From the NCBI RefSeq assembly GCF_030408775.1, contig NZ_CP047210.1, positions 496,001 through 560,000 of the forward strand: DNA of 64,000 nt, read 5' to 3'. The notes under the pieces are model-generated. The model saw only the letters and a list, made by a program, of their open reading frames with translations, did no database searches and was not told the origin of the DNA. The translations under genes were made by a program, and so were the position numbers. Shown piece by piece: positions 27,029 to 37,005 of the stretch (position 1 is its first letter; every line of letters begins with the position of its first letter). This DNA is from Corynebacterium fournieri (GTDB lineage Bacteria; Actinomycetota; Actinomycetes; Mycobacteriales; Mycobacteriaceae).

Positions 27029-27637
27029 ATGATCGTTGCAGTAGAAGGTATCGACGGCGCGGGCAAGAACACGCTCGTCACCGCGGTCAAGGAGCGCTTC
27101 GGGGCGCAGACGTTGGCTTTTCCCCGCTACGAGGAGTCCATCCATGCGCAGCTCGCGCACGACGCCCTGCACGGACGGATGGGCGATCTGACGGACTCCG
27201 CGTTCGGCATGGCCACCATGTTCGCGTTGGACAGGCATGGGACCAAGCAGCTTCTCGACGGCTTCGCGGGTGCCCCGGACCGCATCATCATCTTGGACCG
27301 CTACGTCGCCTCGAACGCGGCCTACACCAGCGCCCGCACAGGGGATCCAGCGGCGGTGAAGTGGGTCTACGAGCTGGAATTTGAAAAGCTCGCCCTGCCC
27401 AAGCCGGACCTGCAGGTGTTGGTGGATACCACTCCGGACGTCGCGCGCGAGCGCGCAGAGGCCCGCGAGGAGCAGGACGCGACGCGCGCCCGCGACCGCT
27501 ACGAGCGCGACGCGGCGCTGCAGGCAGCAACGTTCGAGGCCTACGTGGAGCTGGCGCGGCAAAGCTGGGCGAGCCAGTGGCTTCGCACGTCGGATCCGGC
27601 GGTTATCATGCAGGCAGTGAGTGAACTGGCGCCATAG
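27029..27637 (+). CDS. tmk: Thymidylate kinase
   Basis: 202 residues. Phosphorylates dTMP to dTDP. P-loop GIDGAGKNT (note Asn where Ser/Thr is usual next to Lys), the DRY motif in ILDRYVASNAAYTSA, and a LID region with Arg residues (DATRARDRYE). Directly upstream of mtrA as in other corynebacteria and mycobacteria. The mtrA promoter probably lies within or just after this gene. Confidence 0.92.
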   Translation: MIVAVEGIDGAGKNTLVTAVKERFGAQTLAFPRYEESIHAQLAHDALHGRMGDLTDSAFGMATMFALDRHGTKQLLDGFAGAPDRIIILDRYVASNAAYTSARTGDPAAVKWVYELEFEKLALPKPDLQVLVDTTPDVARERAEAREEQDATRARDRYERDAALQAATFEAYVELARQSWASQWLRTSDPAVIMQAVSELAP

Positions 27638-27682
27638 ACGCAGGCGCGGTGCAAAAAGTGCGTGACTGAAAGAGGAGGACGC

Positions 27683-28366
27683 ATGGCCCCGAGGATCCTC
27701 GTGGTGGACGACGACCCGGCGATCAACGAAATGTTGACCATCGTGCTGGAGGCTGAGGGTTTCCAAACCAGCTCCGTCACGGACGGCGCTGAGGCGGTGT
27801 CCGCCTTCCGCTCCTTCGACCCGGAACTGATCCTGCTGGACCTGATGCTGCCGGGGATGAACGGCATCGACATCTGCCGCGAGATCCGCAAGGAGTCTGC
27901 GGTGCCGATTGTCATGTTGACCGCGAAAACGGACACGGTGGATGTGGTGCTGGGCCTGGAGTCCGGTGCGGACGACTACATCACTAAACCGTTCAAACCG
28001 AAGGAGCTCGTCGCCCGCATCCGCGCCCGGCTGCGCCGCACGGACGAGTCTCCGGCGGACGTGCTGGAGGTCGGCGATCTGACCGTGGACGTGCCTCAGC
28101 ACACGGTCACCCGCGGCAGCGAAGAGATCCAGCTGACGCCGCTGGAGTTCGACTTGCTCGTGGAAATGGCGCGCAAGCCCAACCAGGTGCACTCGCGCGA
28201 ACAGCTGCTGGAATCCGTATGGGGCTACCGCAACGCCTCCGATACCCGCCTGGTCAACGTGCACGTGCAGCGTCTGCGCTCCAAAATCGAGCACGACCCC
28301 GAAAACCCGGAGATCATCCTCACCGTGCGCGGTGTGGGATACAAGACCGGCAAGGCGGAGGTGTAG
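27683..28366 (+). CDS. mtrA: Response regulator MtrA
   Basis: 227 residues, OmpR/PhoB class. Receiver domain with acidic pocket VVDDD and phospho-acceptor D53 in LILLDLMLPG, switch Thr in MLTAKTD and Lys in YITKPFKPKEL; winged-helix DNA-binding domain in the second half ending GVGYKTGKAEV. Controls peptidoglycan remodelling, osmostress and division genes in actinobacteria. Strong site AGAGGAGGA before ATG 27683. First gene of mtrA-mtrB-lpqB. Confidence 0.97.
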   Translation: MAPRILVVDDDPAINEMLTIVLEAEGFQTSSVTDGAEAVSAFRSFDPELILLDLMLPGMNGIDICREIRKESAVPIVMLTAKTDTVDVVLGLESGADDYITKPFKPKELVARIRARLRRTDESPADVLEVGDLTVDVPQHTVTRGSEEIQLTPLEFDLLVEMARKPNQVHSREQLLESVWGYRNASDTRLVNVHVQRLRSKIEHDPENPEIILTVRGVGYKTGKAEV

Positions 28367-28399
28367 CACCTGGACGCCATACGTCGTGTTCGCGACCGT

Positions 28400-30049
28400 G
28401 TGCGGCACGCCTGGTCCACGAGGCTGCAGGTGCGCTTCGTGGGCACAGTGCTGCTGGTGTCCACGGTCGTGATGTCGGTGCTCGGTTTCGCGCTGGCCTC
28501 CGTGGTCACCGACCGCATCACCGCCGCCAAGATTGAAACGGCCACCGTAGAAATTGAGCGCGCTCGCACAACGGTGGAGTACCAGCTGACCAGCTCGGGG
28601 ACGTCTGCTTCCCTGCAGGCCCGGTTGAACTCCGCGCGCGCCGGGCTGACGCAGCGCGCCCAGGAAAGCGGAGACTCGTCGAGCTTTTACGAGCCGGTAC
28701 TGGTGGTCGAATCCCCCAACGGCCAGGTCACCTCCTCGCCGGAGGCGTACCAGATTCCGCAGCGCTTGGGCGACTACGTCGCGCACGGCAACGTGGCGTA
28801 CCAGTTTGCCACTGTGGAACGGCCGGACGGCTCCGCCTACGACGCGTTGATTGTGGGCACCCCCACCGACGCAGAGGTGCCGAACCTGCGCCTGTACCTG
28901 GTCATGAACATGCAAAGTGAGGCCTCCACGGTTGCGCTGATGCGGGGCATTTTGGCCTCTGCCGCGGTGATTGTGGTGGTGCTTTTGATGGGCATTTCTT
29001 GGCTGGCTTCCCAGCAGATTGTCGGGCCGGTGCGTTCCGCTTCCCGCACGGCGCAGCGCTTCGCGTCCGGACACCTGCGCGAGCGCATGCCTGTCGACGG
29101 CGAGGACGAGATGGCCGTGTTGGCCATGTCCTTCAACGACATGGCCGATACGCTGAGCAAGCAGATTGCGAACCTGGAGGAGTACGGCTCCCTGCAGCGC
29201 CAGTTCACCTCGGACGTCTCGCACGAGCTGCGCACGCCGCTGACCACCGTGCGCATGGCGGCCGACATGATCGCGGCGAACGAGGATTCGCTCGAGCCCG
29301 CCACCAGGCGCGCCTCCCAGCTGATGACGACGGAGCTGGACAGGTTCGAGGCCCTGCTCAACGACCTGCTGGAGATCTCCCGCCACGACGCCGGCGTGGC
29401 CGAGCTGTCCGAGGCGAACGTGGACGCGCGCCAGCCGGTGGAGTCCGCCTGGCAGCAAACGCAGCACTTGGCCGAGGAGCTCGACGTCGACGTCATCTTC
29501 GACATTCCCGACGAGCCGCAGATGCTTAAGGGGGATGCCCGCCGCATCGAACGGGTGGTGCGCAACCTCATCGCCAATGCCATCGACCACTCTGAGGGCA
29601 ACCCCGTCACGGTGCGGATGCGCTCGAACGACGAGGCGGTGGCGATCACCGTGACCGACGGCGGCGTGGGGCTCAAGCCCGGCGAGGACGAGCTGGTGTT
29701 CAACCGTTTCTGGCGCGCGGACAAATCCCGCAAGCGCCACTCCGGTGGCACAGGGCTCGGGCTGGCCATCGCGCGCGAGGACGCGCAGCTGCACGGCGGC
29801 GTGCTGGACGCGGTCGGCGAGTTCGGTGTGGGCTCGCAGTTCCGTCTCGTGCTGCCGCGCGACGTCGAAGCCGGGTTCACTGAGGCTCCGCTGCCGCTCG
29901 AGGCCCCGCGGGCGGACCAAGCCGACGTCGTTGACGCGGCCGAGGCGGACGCGGCCGAAGCAGGCGGGAGCGCTGGAGACGGGGCGAGCGGCGAACCGGA
30001 GGACGTCGATAAGCAAACGCTTCAGGAGGATAGCGATGCGCGCGCGTAA
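28400..30049 (+). CDS. mtrB: Sensor histidine kinase MtrB
   Basis: 549 residues. Two membrane helices (about 12-35 and 173-197) flank an extracytoplasmic domain; then HAMP, HisKA with the phospho-acceptor H275 in FTSDVSHELRTPL, and HATPase_c with NAIDHSEGN and GGTGLGLAI. An acidic Ala-rich tail of about 45 residues follows. Phosphorylates MtrA. The start is uncertain: GTG 28400 has no clear ribosome site, while an in-frame CTG at 28370 follows GGAGGTG. Overlaps lpqB by 14 bases. Confidence 0.95.
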   Translation: MRHAWSTRLQVRFVGTVLLVSTVVMSVLGFALASVVTDRITAAKIETATVEIERARTTVEYQLTSSGTSASLQARLNSARAGLTQRAQESGDSSSFYEPVLVVESPNGQVTSSPEAYQIPQRLGDYVAHGNVAYQFATVERPDGSAYDALIVGTPTDAEVPNLRLYLVMNMQSEASTVALMRGILASAAVIVVVLLMGISWLASQQIVGPVRSASRTAQRFASGHLRERMPVDGEDEMAVLAMSFNDMADTLSKQIANLEEYGSLQRQFTSDVSHELRTPLTTVRMAADMIAANEDSLEPATRRASQLMTTELDRFEALLNDLLEISRHDAGVAELSEANVDARQPVESAWQQTQHLAEELDVDVIFDIPDEPQMLKGDARRIERVVRNLIANAIDHSEGNPVTVRMRSNDEAVAITVTDGGVGLKPGEDELVFNRFWRADKSRKRHSGGTGLGLAIAREDAQLHGGVLDAVGEFGVGSQFRLVLPRDVEAGFTEAPLPLEAPRADQADVVDAAEADAAEAGGSAGDGASGEPEDVDKQTLQEDSDARA

Positions 30050-31745
30050 AACCCTTGCCTGCCTGGTGGCGGCGACGACCATGGCCGCGGCCGGATGTGC
30101 CTCGCTGCCGACGAACTCGGCGCCGCACGTGATCCGCACCTTTTCCCCCTCGGAGACTGAGACGCAGGCGGCCGGGCCGAAAGACGGGCAAGAACCCGAC
30201 CTGTTGCTGCGCGACTTCTACGCCGCTTCCGCGCGCTCGGATGCGGACTACGAAGCGGCGCGCGCCTACCTGACAGACGCGGCCGCGGCGGCCTGGGACC
30301 CCAACGGGCAAAAGCTGGTGGTAGACAACATCGGCATGACCACCCTGCCGGGCTCGTCGGTGGGGCAGCGCAGCTACTCGGTGCACGGGCACGTGGTGGG
30401 CGCGATCCGGCAGGGCGGGTCTTACTCTCCGGAGCGCGGCACGTACGAAGCCACGATCGACATGGAGATGGTGGACGGACAGTGGCGCATCACCTCCCTG
30501 CCCGAAGGGGTGGTGCTCGAGCGCACGGAGCTGCGAAATCAATACCAGCCCTACAACCTGTACTTCTTCGACGCGGACGACCGTGAGTTGGTCACGGACC
30601 GCCGCTGGGTGCATTCGCAGCGCGAGACGTTGGCCAGCGACCTGATCGGGCTGCTCATGGAGGGCCCGTCGGAGCGTCTGCGGCCGGCGCTGACAGGTTC
30701 GCTGCCGTCGAGCGTGTCCTACACCGGCGAGCAGGACGGCGCTTACACCTTCACCGGCTTTTCCGGGGTCAGCCAGGAAGAGCGCGCCCGCTTCGCCGCG
30801 CAGGTGGTTTGGACACTCGCCACCGCGGGCGTGACCGGGCCGTACGTGCTCAAGGCGGACGGTGAGATGCTTATCGACGGCGCGGACAGCCTCGACACCG
30901 ACGACTTCATCGCCGCGAGCCCGATCGTGGAATCGGTCGGCGAAACCACGCTGTATGCGTTGACCGGGGGCAAAGTGGTGCGCGTCGGGGCGGAGTCGAC
31001 GCAGGCGGTGGAAGGCAGCCTCGGTTCCGCGTCCGACGTCACGTCAGTCGATATTGCCGGCGACGGCGAATGGGCGGCCGTGTTCGGCGCACCCGGCGAC
31101 GCGGCGGACGACATCTTCCGTGTCGGCACCTTCGGTGGCCGGGAGTCGGAGGTCATGCGAGCGGGTACGTTCACCCGCCCCACTTTCGAGCCGGATGCCT
31201 CGGCGGTGTGGGCGGTGGCCGACGGCAAGCGGATCTTGCGCACGGTACAGTCCGCGGCCACCGACAGCTTGACCACCGGCGAGGTGAAGGTGGAGTTGCC
31301 GGAAGGTGTCAACGGCAACATCTCGGTGCTGCGGCTGTCGCGAACCGGCACTCGGGTGGTGATGGTCATCGACGGTCACCTCTACACGGGCATAGTGCGC
31401 CGGCAGACCTCCGGCGAGCGCTCCGTCGTCAACGTCTACGAGTACGCCCAAGAGCTGGCCGGCAGCGTCATCTCCGCCGAGTGGAGCCCGGACGGCTCGC
31501 TGCTGGTGGGCACAACCACCTCCACGCCGGTGATGCGCGTGGAACAAGACGGCTCCTCCATGACCGCCATGTCCGCGGGCAACATCTCCGCGCCGGTGGT
31601 GGCGGTAGCCGCCTCCCCGAGCACGCTGTACGTCACCGACGCCAACGCCTTGCTGCAAGTGCCCGCGTCCGGCGCCGACAACCCGATCTGGCGGGAGGTG
31701 CCGGGCCTAGAGGGTGTGCGTGCGCTGCCGATCACCTCGCGCTAA
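30036..31745 (+). CDS. lpqB: Lipoprotein LpqB
   Basis: 569 residues. Secreted lipoprotein that works with MtrB. Signal peptide ends in the lipobox MAAAGC with acylated C21; a GerMN domain lies in the first half (SLPSSVSYTGEQDGAYTF region) and a beta-propeller-like domain in the second (VISAEWSPDGSLLVGT). Start at 30036 is set by GGAGGATAGCG before ATG and overlaps the mtrB end by 14 bases, a coupling conserved in actinobacteria. Confidence 0.95.
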   Translation: MRARKTLACLVAATTMAAAGCASLPTNSAPHVIRTFSPSETETQAAGPKDGQEPDLLLRDFYAASARSDADYEAARAYLTDAAAAAWDPNGQKLVVDNIGMTTLPGSSVGQRSYSVHGHVVGAIRQGGSYSPERGTYEATIDMEMVDGQWRITSLPEGVVLERTELRNQYQPYNLYFFDADDRELVTDRRWVHSQRETLASDLIGLLMEGPSERLRPALTGSLPSSVSYTGEQDGAYTFTGFSGVSQEERARFAAQVVWTLATAGVTGPYVLKADGEMLIDGADSLDTDDFIAASPIVESVGETTLYALTGGKVVRVGAESTQAVEGSLGSASDVTSVDIAGDGEWAAVFGAPGDAADDIFRVGTFGGRESEVMRAGTFTRPTFEPDASAVWAVADGKRILRTVQSAATDSLTTGEVKVELPEGVNGNISVLRLSRTGTRVVMVIDGHLYTGIVRRQTSGERSVVNVYEYAQELAGSVISAEWSPDGSLLVGTTTSTPVMRVEQDGSSMTAMSAGNISAPVVAVAASPSTLYVTDANALLQVPASGADNPIWREVPGLEGVRALPITSR

Positions 31746-31772
31746 CCTCCCATTCGGGAAGGGGGATGGCAC

Positions 31773-32399
31773 ATGGGGGACGTGTTCGCGCAAACGAGTG
31801 AGCTGCTGCTGCCGCGCTGGTGCGCGGGATGCCGCCGGCCGGGGGAGCTGCTGTGCAGCGCGTGCCGGCGCGGCTTGGCCGCCCCGCCGCAGCGAGTTTT
31901 TCCCAAAACAGCCCCGCACGCCCCGGTGTTCGCCCTCGGGCCCTACGCGGACCCGCACCGCGGCGTGATCTTGGCTATGAAGGAGCGCAACCATCTGGCG
32001 GTGCGCCGCCACGTCGGCGCCGTGCTTGCCGCCGCGCTGGACTACCTGGAGGCGCGCGGTGAGATTCCGGACCAGGCGGTGCTCGTGCCCGCGCCGACAC
32101 GAGCGAGATCCGCCCGTGCCCGCGGCGGGGACCCCGTGGAGCAGGTGTGCCGGGCAAGCGGGCGGGCAGTCACGGCCGTGCTGGCGCTCGACCCGCGCGC
32201 GGCCGACCAGTCCGGCCTGGACGAGGCGTCGCGGCGCAGCAACCTGGCCGGGCGCGTGCGCATCACCGGGGTGCCGAAAGGACGGATTGTGGTGGTCGAC
32301 GACGTGGTCACCACGGGTGCGACACTGCAAGCCAGCACCGCTGTATTGCTCTCCCGGGGCGCAGACGTGGCCGCCTGTGTGACGCTGTGCGCGGCTTAA
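31773..32399 (+). CDS. ComF family phosphoribosyltransferase-like protein
   Basis: 208 residues. N-terminal zinc finger with paired cysteines (WCAGCRRPGELLCSAC) and a phosphoribosyltransferase core ending in the PRPP loop VVVDDVVTTGATLQ. Relatives of ComF take part in DNA uptake or nucleotide salvage; role here unproven. Only 27 bases after lpqB, it is a likely last member of the mtrA operon, an arrangement shared with mycobacteria. Confidence 0.82.
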   Translation: MGDVFAQTSELLLPRWCAGCRRPGELLCSACRRGLAAPPQRVFPKTAPHAPVFALGPYADPHRGVILAMKERNHLAVRRHVGAVLAAALDYLEARGEIPDQAVLVPAPTRARSARARGGDPVEQVCRASGRAVTAVLALDPRAADQSGLDEASRRSNLAGRVRITGVPKGRIVVVDDVVTTGATLQASTAVLLSRGADVAACVTLCAA

Positions 32400-32502
32400 A
32401 GGGTGGTTTTGCGCATACTTTCACCGAAACCGACGGAATTGGTCATAACCAGTTGTATGGTGGTGGTGGACACAGTTCCTACTACCGCAAGGGAGGACGC
32501 AG

Positions 32503-33207
32503 ATGACTTCTGCAGACCGCAATCCGGCCCAAGGTGAGACACTGAGCCCGGAAGCTCAGGTCACCATCACCGGGCGCAACGTCGAGGTCCCGGAGCACTT
32601 TCAGGAACGAGTAAACGGCAAGCTGGCCAAGATTGAAAAGCTTGACCCGACGCTGAAGTCGTTCCACGTGGAGCTGAAGCACGAGCCGAACCCCCGCCGC
32701 GAGGCGGAGGCGGAGCGCATCCAGATCACCGCCACGGGCTCGGGCCACCTGGCCCGCGCGGAAGCCAAGGAAGAGAACTTCTACGCGGCCCTCGAAACTG
32801 CGGTGGACAAGCTGGAGCGCTCCCTGCGCAAGGTTAAGGCACGCCGTAACATCGCACTGTCCGGCCACCGCGCGCCGAAGAGCACCGGCGTGATCGCCGC
32901 TGAGATGGAGGCGGACGCCAAGGCCGAGCAAGAGCGTGCGGCGAAGGAGGCCGGCAAGTACGACGTGGACCCGTACGCTGACCAGGTCGAGGACCTCACT
33001 CCCGGCCAGATCGTGCGCTCCAAGGTGCACTCCGACACTCCGCGCAGCGTGGACGACGCGCTCAGCGAGATGGAGCTGGTGGGGCACGACTTCTACCTCT
33101 TCGTCAACGAGGAGACCAACCGCCCGGCGGTGGTGTACCGCCGTCACGCTTTCGATTACGGCTTGATCGAGCTTGCGCCTGAGGCTGATGCGGAGGTCGC
33201 TGAGTAG
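32503..33207 (+). CDS. hpf: Long ribosome hibernation promoting factor
   Basis: 234 residues, the long HPF form. The N-terminal domain (about 18-120, VTITGRNVEVPEHFQERV) binds the 30S decoding region; the C-terminal dimerisation domain (about 170-228) has SVDDALSEMELVGHDFYLF and VVYRRHAFDYGLIEL, which pairs two 30S subunits into 100S ribosomes. Ribosome site GGGAGGACGCAG before the ATG. The 100-base leader has a short dyad (TTGGTCATAACCA). A strong hairpin follows the gene. Confidence 0.94.
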   Translation: MTSADRNPAQGETLSPEAQVTITGRNVEVPEHFQERVNGKLAKIEKLDPTLKSFHVELKHEPNPRREAEAERIQITATGSGHLARAEAKEENFYAALETAVDKLERSLRKVKARRNIALSGHRAPKSTGVIAAEMEADAKAEQERAAKEAGKYDVDPYADQVEDLTPGQIVRSKVHSDTPRSVDDALSEMELVGHDFYLFVNEETNRPAVVYRRHAFDYGLIELAPEADAEVAE

Positions 33208-33234
33208 GTCCGTTTTTCGCGGCGCGACATCGCA

Positions 33235-33284
33235 ACACCTGCCCCGGACTGGGCCCTGAAAAGGCTCCGGTCCGGGGCAGGTGT
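33235..33284 (+). terminator. Strong hairpin between hpf and secA
   Basis: Perfect 15-bp stem: ACACCTGCCCCGGAC (33235-33249) and its complement (33270-33284), loop of 20 bases that can itself pair (GCC/GGC). No T-run follows, so it may act as a terminator with help or as a processing/stability element for hpf mRNA. Confidence 0.6.
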
Positions 33285-33325
33285 CGCTACCAAGCAAAAG
33301 GCTTTGCTGTGGAGTGCCTATGAGG

Positions 33326-33356
33326 TTGTCTATACCGGGGCAGGCGTGCGTACAAT
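33326..33356 (+). promoter_or_regulatory. secA promoter candidate
   Basis: TTGTCT (33326-33331) and TACAAT (33351-33356) with 19 bp between. Transcription would start near 33363, giving a leader of about 47 bases with AAAGGA before the GTG. Confidence 0.5.
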
Positions 33357-33409
33357 GGCGGTTTGTATCACCATGGCCCTGTCATCCATCAGTAAAGGAC
33401 TTTGCAGAA

Positions 33410-35974
33410 GTGTTTGGACTGTCAAAGCTGCTCCGCGCCGGTGAGGGGCGCACCGTCAAGCGCCTCGCCAAAATCGCCGATCAGGTGATGGCACTCGACG
33501 ACGAGTACTCCGCGCTGACCGATGAGGAGCTCAAGGCCAAGACCGCCGAGTTCAAAGAGCAGCTCGCCGACGGCGCCAGCCTGGACGACATCCTGCTCGA
33601 CGCGTTTGCCACCGCGCGCGAAGCCTCCTGGCGTGTGCTGGGGCAGAAGCACTTCAAGGTGCAGATCATGGGCGGCGCAGCCCTGCACTTCGGCAACGTC
33701 GCCGAGATGAAAACCGGTGAGGGCAAGACCCTGACCTCGGTGCTGCCCGCGTACCTCAACGCGCTGTCCGGCAAGGGCGTGCACGTGGTCACCGTGAACG
33801 ACTACCTGGCAAAGCGCGACGCCGAGATGATGGGCCGTATCCACCACTTCCTGGGCCTTGAGGTGGGTGTGATCCTGTCGGACATGCGCCCGGCCGAGCG
33901 CAAGAAGGCGTACGACGCCGACATCACCTACGGCACCAACAACGAGCTCGGCTTCGACTACCTGCGCGACAACATGACGCGCTCTGTCAACGACATCGTG
34001 CAGCGCGGCCACAACTACGCCATCGTTGACGAGGTGGACTCCATCCTGATCGACGAGGCGCGTACCCCGCTGATCATCTCCGGTCCCGTGGACGGCTCGA
34101 GCCAGTTCTACACCGTGTTCGCCCAGCTCGCCCCGCGCATGCGCGAGGGCATCCACTACGAGGTGGACCACCGCAAGCGCACCGTGGGCATCTCCGAGGA
34201 GGGCGTGGAGTTCGTCGAGGACCAGCTGGGCATTGACAACCTGTACGCACCGGAGCACTCGCAGCTGGTCAGCTACCTCAACAACGCCATCAAGGCGAAG
34301 GAGCTGTTCGAGCGCGACAAGGATTACATCATCCGCCAGGGCGAGGTGATGATCGTGGACGGCTTCACCGGTCGCGTGCTGGCGGGCCGCCGCTACAACG
34401 AGGGCATGCACCAGGCCATCGAGGCCAAGGAACAGGTGGAGATCAAAAACGAGAACCAGACCCTGGCGACGGTGACGCTGCAGAACTACTTCCGCCTCTA
34501 CGACAAGCTGTCCGGCATGACCGGTACGGCTGAGACTGAGGCGGCAGAGCTGCACCAGATTTACAAGATGGACGTCGTGCAGATCCCGCCGAACCGTCCG
34601 AACCAGCGCCGCGACCGCGACGACCTGATCTACAAGACCCAGGAGGCCAAGTTCGCCGCAGTTGCCGAGGACATTGCGGAGCACGCGGCCAAGGGCCAGC
34701 CGGTGCTGGTGGGTACCACGTCCGTGGAGCGCTCGGAGTACCTGTCGCAGCTGCTCACCCGCAAGGGCGTTGAGCACAACGTGCTCAACGCGAAGTACCA
34801 CGAGGAAGAGGGCCGTATTATCGCTGAGGCGGGCCTGCCCGGCAAGGTGACCGTGTCCACCAACATGGCTGGCCGCGGTACCGACATCGTGCTCGGCGGC
34901 AACCCGGAAATCCTGCTGGACGCGAAGCTGCAGGCACAGGGCCTGGACCCGTTCGAAGACGAGGAGAGCTACCAGGAGGCGTGGGACGCGCAGCTGCCGG
35001 CCGCCAAGGAGCGTTCCCAGCAGCTCGGCGACGAGGTGCGAGAGGCCGGCGGCCTGTACGTCATCGGCACGGAGCGCCACGAGTCGCGCCGCATTGACAA
35101 CCAGCTGCGCGGCCGCTCCGGGCGTCAGGGCGATCCGGGCGAGACCCGCTTCTACCTGTCCATGCGCGACGAGCTCATGGTGCGCTTCGTGGGACAGTCC
35201 ATGGAAAACATGATGAACCGCCTCAACGTGCCGGACGATGTGCCGATTGAGGCGAAGATGGTCTCCAACGCTATTAAGGGCGCGCAGTCTCAGGTGGAGA
35301 ACCAGAACTTCGAGATGCGCAAGAACGTGCTCAAGTACGACGAGGTGCTCAACGAGCAGCGCAAGGTGGTCTACCGCGAGCGCCAGGAGATCCTGGGCTC
35401 CAAGGACATCGCTGGCCAGGTGCGCCGCATGATCGAGTCCACCATCGGCGCTTACGTCGTCGGCGCGACCGCCGAGGGCTACGTGGAGGACTGGGATCTG
35501 GACGAGCTGTGGAACGCGCTCGATTCCCTCTACGGCCCGAAGGTGTCCGCGCAGGAGCTCGTCGACGGCGACGAGTACGGCCGCGCCGGCGAGCTGACTC
35601 CCGAGCAGCTGCGTCAGGCGCTGCTCGACGACGCGAACGCCCAGTACGACCAGCTCGAGGAGAACGTTTCCGCCATCGGTGGCGAGGAGCAGATGCGCAA
35701 CCTCGAGCGCATGGTGATCCTGCCGATCATCGACACGAAGTGGCGCGAGCACCTCTACGAGATGGACTACCTGAAGGAGGGCATCGGCCTGCGCGCGATG
35801 GCGCAGCGCGACCCACTGGTGGAGTACCAGAAAGAAGGCGGCGACATGTTCAACGCCATGAACGAGGGCATTCAGGAAGAGACGGTGCGCCAGCTGTTCG
35901 CCATGCGCAAGCAGTTCGAGTCGCAGGACGAGGCGCCGCAGCAGGCTGCTGAGGGTGGCTCCACCGCCATCTAG
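33410..35974 (+). CDS. secA: Preprotein translocase ATPase SecA
   Basis: 854 residues. Motor that drives unfolded preproteins through SecYEG. Walker [28 protein letters not shown] (Walker B region), [20 protein letters not shown] and [10 protein letters not shown] are all present. The C-terminus is short and has no CxCx8CH zinc site, typical of actinobacterial SecA1. GTG 33410 (VFGLSKLL) is chosen over a longer reading because it matches the family start and follows AAAGGA. Confidence 0.97.
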   Translation: MFGLSKLLRAGEGRTVKRLAKIADQVMALDDEYSALTDEELKAKTAEFKEQLADGASLDDILLDAFATAREASWRVLGQKHFKVQIMGGAALHFGNVAEMKTGEGKTLTSVLPAYLNALSGKGVHVVTVNDYLAKRDAEMMGRIHHFLGLEVGVILSDMRPAERKKAYDADITYGTNNELGFDYLRDNMTRSVNDIVQRGHNYAIVDEVDSILIDEARTPLIISGPVDGSSQFYTVFAQLAPRMREGIHYEVDHRKRTVGISEEGVEFVEDQLGIDNLYAPEHSQLVSYLNNAIKAKELFERDKDYIIRQGEVMIVDGFTGRVLAGRRYNEGMHQAIEAKEQVEIKNENQTLATVTLQNYFRLYDKLSGMTGTAETEAAELHQIYKMDVVQIPPNRPNQRRDRDDLIYKTQEAKFAAVAEDIAEHAAKGQPVLVGTTSVERSEYLSQLLTRKGVEHNVLNAKYHEEEGRIIAEAGLPGKVTVSTNMAGRGTDIVLGGNPEILLDAKLQAQGLDPFEDEESYQEAWDAQLPAAKERSQQLGDEVREAGGLYVIGTERHESRRIDNQLRGRSGRQGDPGETRFYLSMRDELMVRFVGQSMENMMNRLNVPDDVPIEAKMVSNAIKGAQSQVENQNFEMRKNVLKYDEVLNEQRKVVYRERQEILGSKDIAGQVRRMIESTIGAYVVGATAEGYVEDWDLDELWNALDSLYGPKVSAQELVDGDEYGRAGELTPEQLRQALLDDANAQYDQLEENVSAIGGEEQMRNLERMVILPIIDTKWREHLYEMDYLKEGIGLRAMAQRDPLVEYQKEGGDMFNAMNEGIQEETVRQLFAMRKQFESQDEAPQQAAEGGSTAI

Positions 35975-36000
35975 CAGGTTGCTTGGCGACGAGCTGACGC

Positions 36001-36435
36001 TTACAACACCTTGAAGGAGATCAGCTTGCCGTCCTGGATCTTCGCTGCGTAAGCCTTCTTGGTGCCGTCTGCAGCTTCGACGGTGCCGAAGAATTCCCCG
36101 CCCTCGCGGGCGTGGCAGGTGCGGATTCGCACTCTGCCCGCCGCGGGGGCGCTTCGTTTGTTCTGGCTCGCCAGCACGGCGGCGCGTTGACGGGCGCGGA
36201 TGTGGGCGCGCACGGCCGGGGCGAAGCGCCAGGCCATCATGGACGTGGCCCGGTCTTTGCTCAGCGCGGCGTTGAGCGCTTCCGCGACAACCGGCTCGAC
36301 ATCGGCGGCAGGTGTGTGCGTGACCGAACCCGCGGGCCGGTCAGTGCCTGCGGGCCGGGAAAGCGCGGCGCTCGCCCGGTGCGCCTGCGGCACGAGCACT
36401 TGGATGTGCCTGTGGCCTGGGGCGGTGTAGTACAT
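36001..36435 (-). CDS. Rv3235-like family protein
   Basis: 144 residues. Resembles the actinobacterial Rv3235 family found near secA: a variable Pro/Arg-rich start, then AEALNAALSKDRATSMMAWRFAPAV and a C-terminal REGGEFFGTVEAADGTKKAYA. Ribosome site GGAGGA precedes ATG 36435. Family function unknown, no signal peptide or membrane helix seen. Transcribed alone, convergent with secA. Confidence 0.7.
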   Translation of the reverse strand: MYYTAPGHRHIQVLVPQAHRASAALSRPAGTDRPAGSVTHTPAADVEPVVAEALNAALSKDRATSMMAWRFAPAVRAHIRARQRAAVLASQNKRSAPAAGRVRIRTCHAREGGEFFGTVEAADGTKKAYAAKIQDGKLISFKVL

Positions 36436-36591
36436 GGCGGGTGTTCCTCCCTCGCTCGCACGGGAATGCGTGGTGGAGGGGGACGGGCAGGCTGCGGGGT
36501 AGGTATCATTGTTCCCGTTCGTAGCCGCCCGTGTAAAGGGTGTGCACACTAAACTAGGCATCCGCGACGCAACCAACGAAAGAGGGATTCC

Positions 36592-37005
36592 GTGCAGGGC
36601 TTGATCATCGATTACGCAGGCGTGTTGGACACCGGTGCAGAGGACGAGCAGCGCTGGAAGCCCCTCATCCAGGCGGTGAAGGAGAAAGAGATCTCCGTGG
36701 GCATCCTCTCCAACGAGGAGGGCGACGGCGAGATGGCGGAAAAGATCCGCGAGTGGGAGTTCAACGGCGTGGTTGACGCTGTGGTGCTCTCGGGCGAGAT
36801 CGGGGCTGAAAAGCCGGAGCGCGCCGCGTTCCAGGCCGCGGCTGACGCCATCGGCGTGGACTTGAACGACTGCGTGATGGTCGACGACGACATCATGAAC
36901 GTCCGCGCGGCGGTGGAGTACAACATGATCGGCATTTTGCACACCGCCATCGACCGCACCGCGGTGGAGATCCAGTCCCTGTTCGACGTCGAGGGCGAGT
37001 TCTAG
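36592..37005 (+). CDS. HAD-like hydrolase with DxA nucleophile motif
   Basis: 137 residues, a small haloacid dehalogenase fold. Motif I is IIDYAGVLD with D7 as likely nucleophile; position +2 is Ala, not the Asp of phosphatases. Motif II ILSNEE, motif III Lys in EKPER and motif IV VMVDDD are present. No cap domain is evident. GTG start at 36592 follows GAGGG. TAAACT at 36550-36555 could be the promoter. The next gene overlaps by one base. Catalytic role uncertain. Confidence 0.78.
   Translation: MQGLIIDYAGVLDTGAEDEQRWKPLIQAVKEKEISVGILSNEEGDGEMAEKIREWEFNGVVDAVVLSGEIGAEKPERAAFQAAADAIGVDLNDCVMVDDDIMNVRAAVEYNMIGILHTAIDRTAVEIQSLFDVEGEF

Noticed and set aside
26909-30139. Very long open frame on the minus strand opposite tmk-mtrA-mtrB
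   Set aside because: It is antisense to genes with complete, well-recognised domains; long antisense frames are an effect of high third-position G+C.
33422-35752. Long minus-strand frame opposite secA
   Set aside because: SecA coding is unambiguous on the plus strand and the antisense product has no recognisable domain.
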